64,000 nt of DNA from JANSXG01 sp024743075 (GTDB lineage Bacteria; Planctomycetota; Phycisphaerae; Phycisphaerales; UBA1924). The notes beneath the pieces were generated by a model that was not told where the DNA came from, searched no databases, and saw only the letters and a program-made list of their open reading frames with translations. This document shows positions 63,177-64,000 of this stretch, in pieces (position 1 is the stretch's first letter; every line of letters starts with the position of its first letter). The translations under genes and the position numbers were made by a program. The stretch lies in NCBI GenBank assembly GCA_042140185.1, contig CP159477.1, forward strand, positions 2,666,001 to 2,730,000, in the 5' to 3' direction.

Positions 63177-64000
63177 TCAAACGTTGAAGTACTTCGCCTC
63201 GGGATGATGGACCACGAACGCGCTGGTCGACTGCTCGGGGTCGATCTGCCAATTCTCGGTCAGTTCGCAGCCGATCCGGCCCGGCTCAAGCAGTCGCCAG
63301 AGGATCTCCTGGTCGCTCATGTCTGGGCAGGCCGGGTAGCCGGGCGAGTAGCGCGAGCCTCGGTACTTCTGTCGGAACAGGTCCTTGATCTTCGGTGAGT
63401 CCTCGTTGCCGATGCCCAGTTCGGTGCGCATCCGCTTGTGCCAGAGCTCGGCCAGCGCCTCGGCGGTCTCCACGCCCATGCCGTGCATGTAGAGGTACGC
63501 CGCGTAGTCGTTGGCCTCGAACAGTTTCTTGGCCTCTTCGCTGACACGCGGGCCCATCGTGACGCAGGTGAAGCCGATCACGTCCTTCTCGCCGGACTCG
63601 ACCGAACGGAAGAAGTCGCTGATGCAGAGCTGCTTCTTGCCGTCCTGTCGCGGGAAGGTGAACTTCTCGATCACCTTGTCGTGATCGTTCGGGTCGTAGA
63701 TCCGCAGATCATCGCCATCGGACTGGCAGGGCCAGTAGCCGTACACCAGCTTCGGCTCAAGGATCTTCTCGTCGCGCAGGCGCACCTTCAGGTCCTCGAA
63801 GATCGGGTAGACCTTGTCCTCAAGCATCGCTTGGTACTCGGCGTCGGACAGCGACCCCTTCTTGAACTGCCACTGGCCCCGGAACAGCGCAACGGGGTTG
63901 ATGAACGGGTAGATCTCGTCGAGATCCAGCCCCTCGATCACGCGGCTGCCGTAAAACGGAGCGGCTGGCACCTTCACATCACGCTCGACATCAGAACGCA
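63177..64000 (-). CDS. metH: Cobalamin-dependent methionine synthase, activation domain (5' end beyond the window)
   Basis: About 274 C-terminal residues are visible; the frame is still open at the right edge. DEIYPFINPVALFRGQWQFK and the adenosylmethionine-binding RGSRYSPGYPACPDMSDQ are the MetH activation-domain signatures. The end is HPEAKYFNV. This domain re-methylates oxidised cob(II)alamin using SAM and reduced flavodoxin. Whether the gene is a full MetH or a split activation-domain protein cannot be decided here. Confidence 0.88.
   Translation of the reverse strand, partial: RSDVERDVKVPAAPFYGSRVIEGLDLDEIYPFINPVALFRGQWQFKKGSLSDAEYQAMLEDKVYPIFEDLKVRLRDEKILEPKLVYGYWPCQSDGDDLRIYDPNDHDKVIEKFTFPRQDGKKQLCISDFFRSVESGEKDVIGFTCVTMGPRVSEEAKKLFEANDYAAYLYMHGMGVETAEALAELWHKRMRTELGIGNEDSPKIKDLFRQKYRGSRYSPGYPACPDMSDQEILWRLLEPGRIGCELTENWQIDPEQSTSAFVVHHPEAKYFNV

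Overview
The window is high-GC bacterial DNA with the look of a planctomycete, probably of the Phycisphaerae. This is an inference from the PEP-CTERM-like protein with a basic tail, the many lipoproteins, a strongly envelope-centred gene set and many genes without Shine-Dalgarno sites. I cannot prove the taxon from the sequence alone.

Layout. (1) 1-12.5 kb is accessory DNA. It holds a Fic protein cut by the left edge, a Gly/Tyr-rich lipoprotein and type I hsdS/hsdM. Divergent to these is a tightly overlapped operon: a J-like membrane protein, a GrpE-like protein, a large Hsp70, a Hanks-type Ser/Thr kinase and a TPR protein, facing a convergent FHA gene. About 1 kb of non-coding DNA follows and ends at a 55-nt 3' fragment of tRNA-Ala(GGC), read here as the right attachment site of an integrative island. 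(2) 12.6-29 kb is core DNA. It holds a PEP-CTERM-like gene, a conserved unknown gene and the arginine operon argR-C-B-F-G-H plus a GNAT gene likely to supply N-acetylglutamate. These are followed by a TolC-like lipoprotein, Sua5/TsaC, rpiA, a SpoU/TrmH methyltransferase, a lipoprotein and a SAM methyltransferase. (3) 29-36.5 kb holds two tandem DUF481-type barrels and a MacA/MacB-type efflux operon with its own TolC. (4) 36.7-41.3 kb holds rlmE, a lower-GC ABC three-component (ABC-3C, DUF2326) conflict module, a REP-like inverted pair and rnpB. (5) 41.3-64 kb is core DNA: a Gfo/Idh-like protein, phhB, gluQ, DUF192, a SpoIIE-type phosphatase, lpxA, ribE, a PQQ-repeat lipoprotein, purH, a two-component pair, a cluster of small envelope proteins (entericidin-like, DUF1328, Asp-rich lipoprotein, DoxX), HNH, a DUF4097-like protein, an old-yellow-enzyme homologue, two SseB-like proteins around an aldo/keto reductase, tyrS, a SecD-P1-like lipoprotein and the C-terminal end of metH.

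Two patterns run through the core. Nine genes have a TAnnnT box only 6-9 nt upstream of the start codon and no clear ribosome binding site, which predicts leaderless mRNAs. About ten conserved genes (argC, argH, rlmE, gluQ, lpxA, purH, a response regulator, an efflux adaptor, an aldo/keto reductase and others) carry 1-2 base indels, nearly all at GCGCCC/GGGCGC. These look like systematic sequence errors, perhaps from base modification, rather than real pseudogenes. Coordinates for those genes span the whole repaired reading frame.
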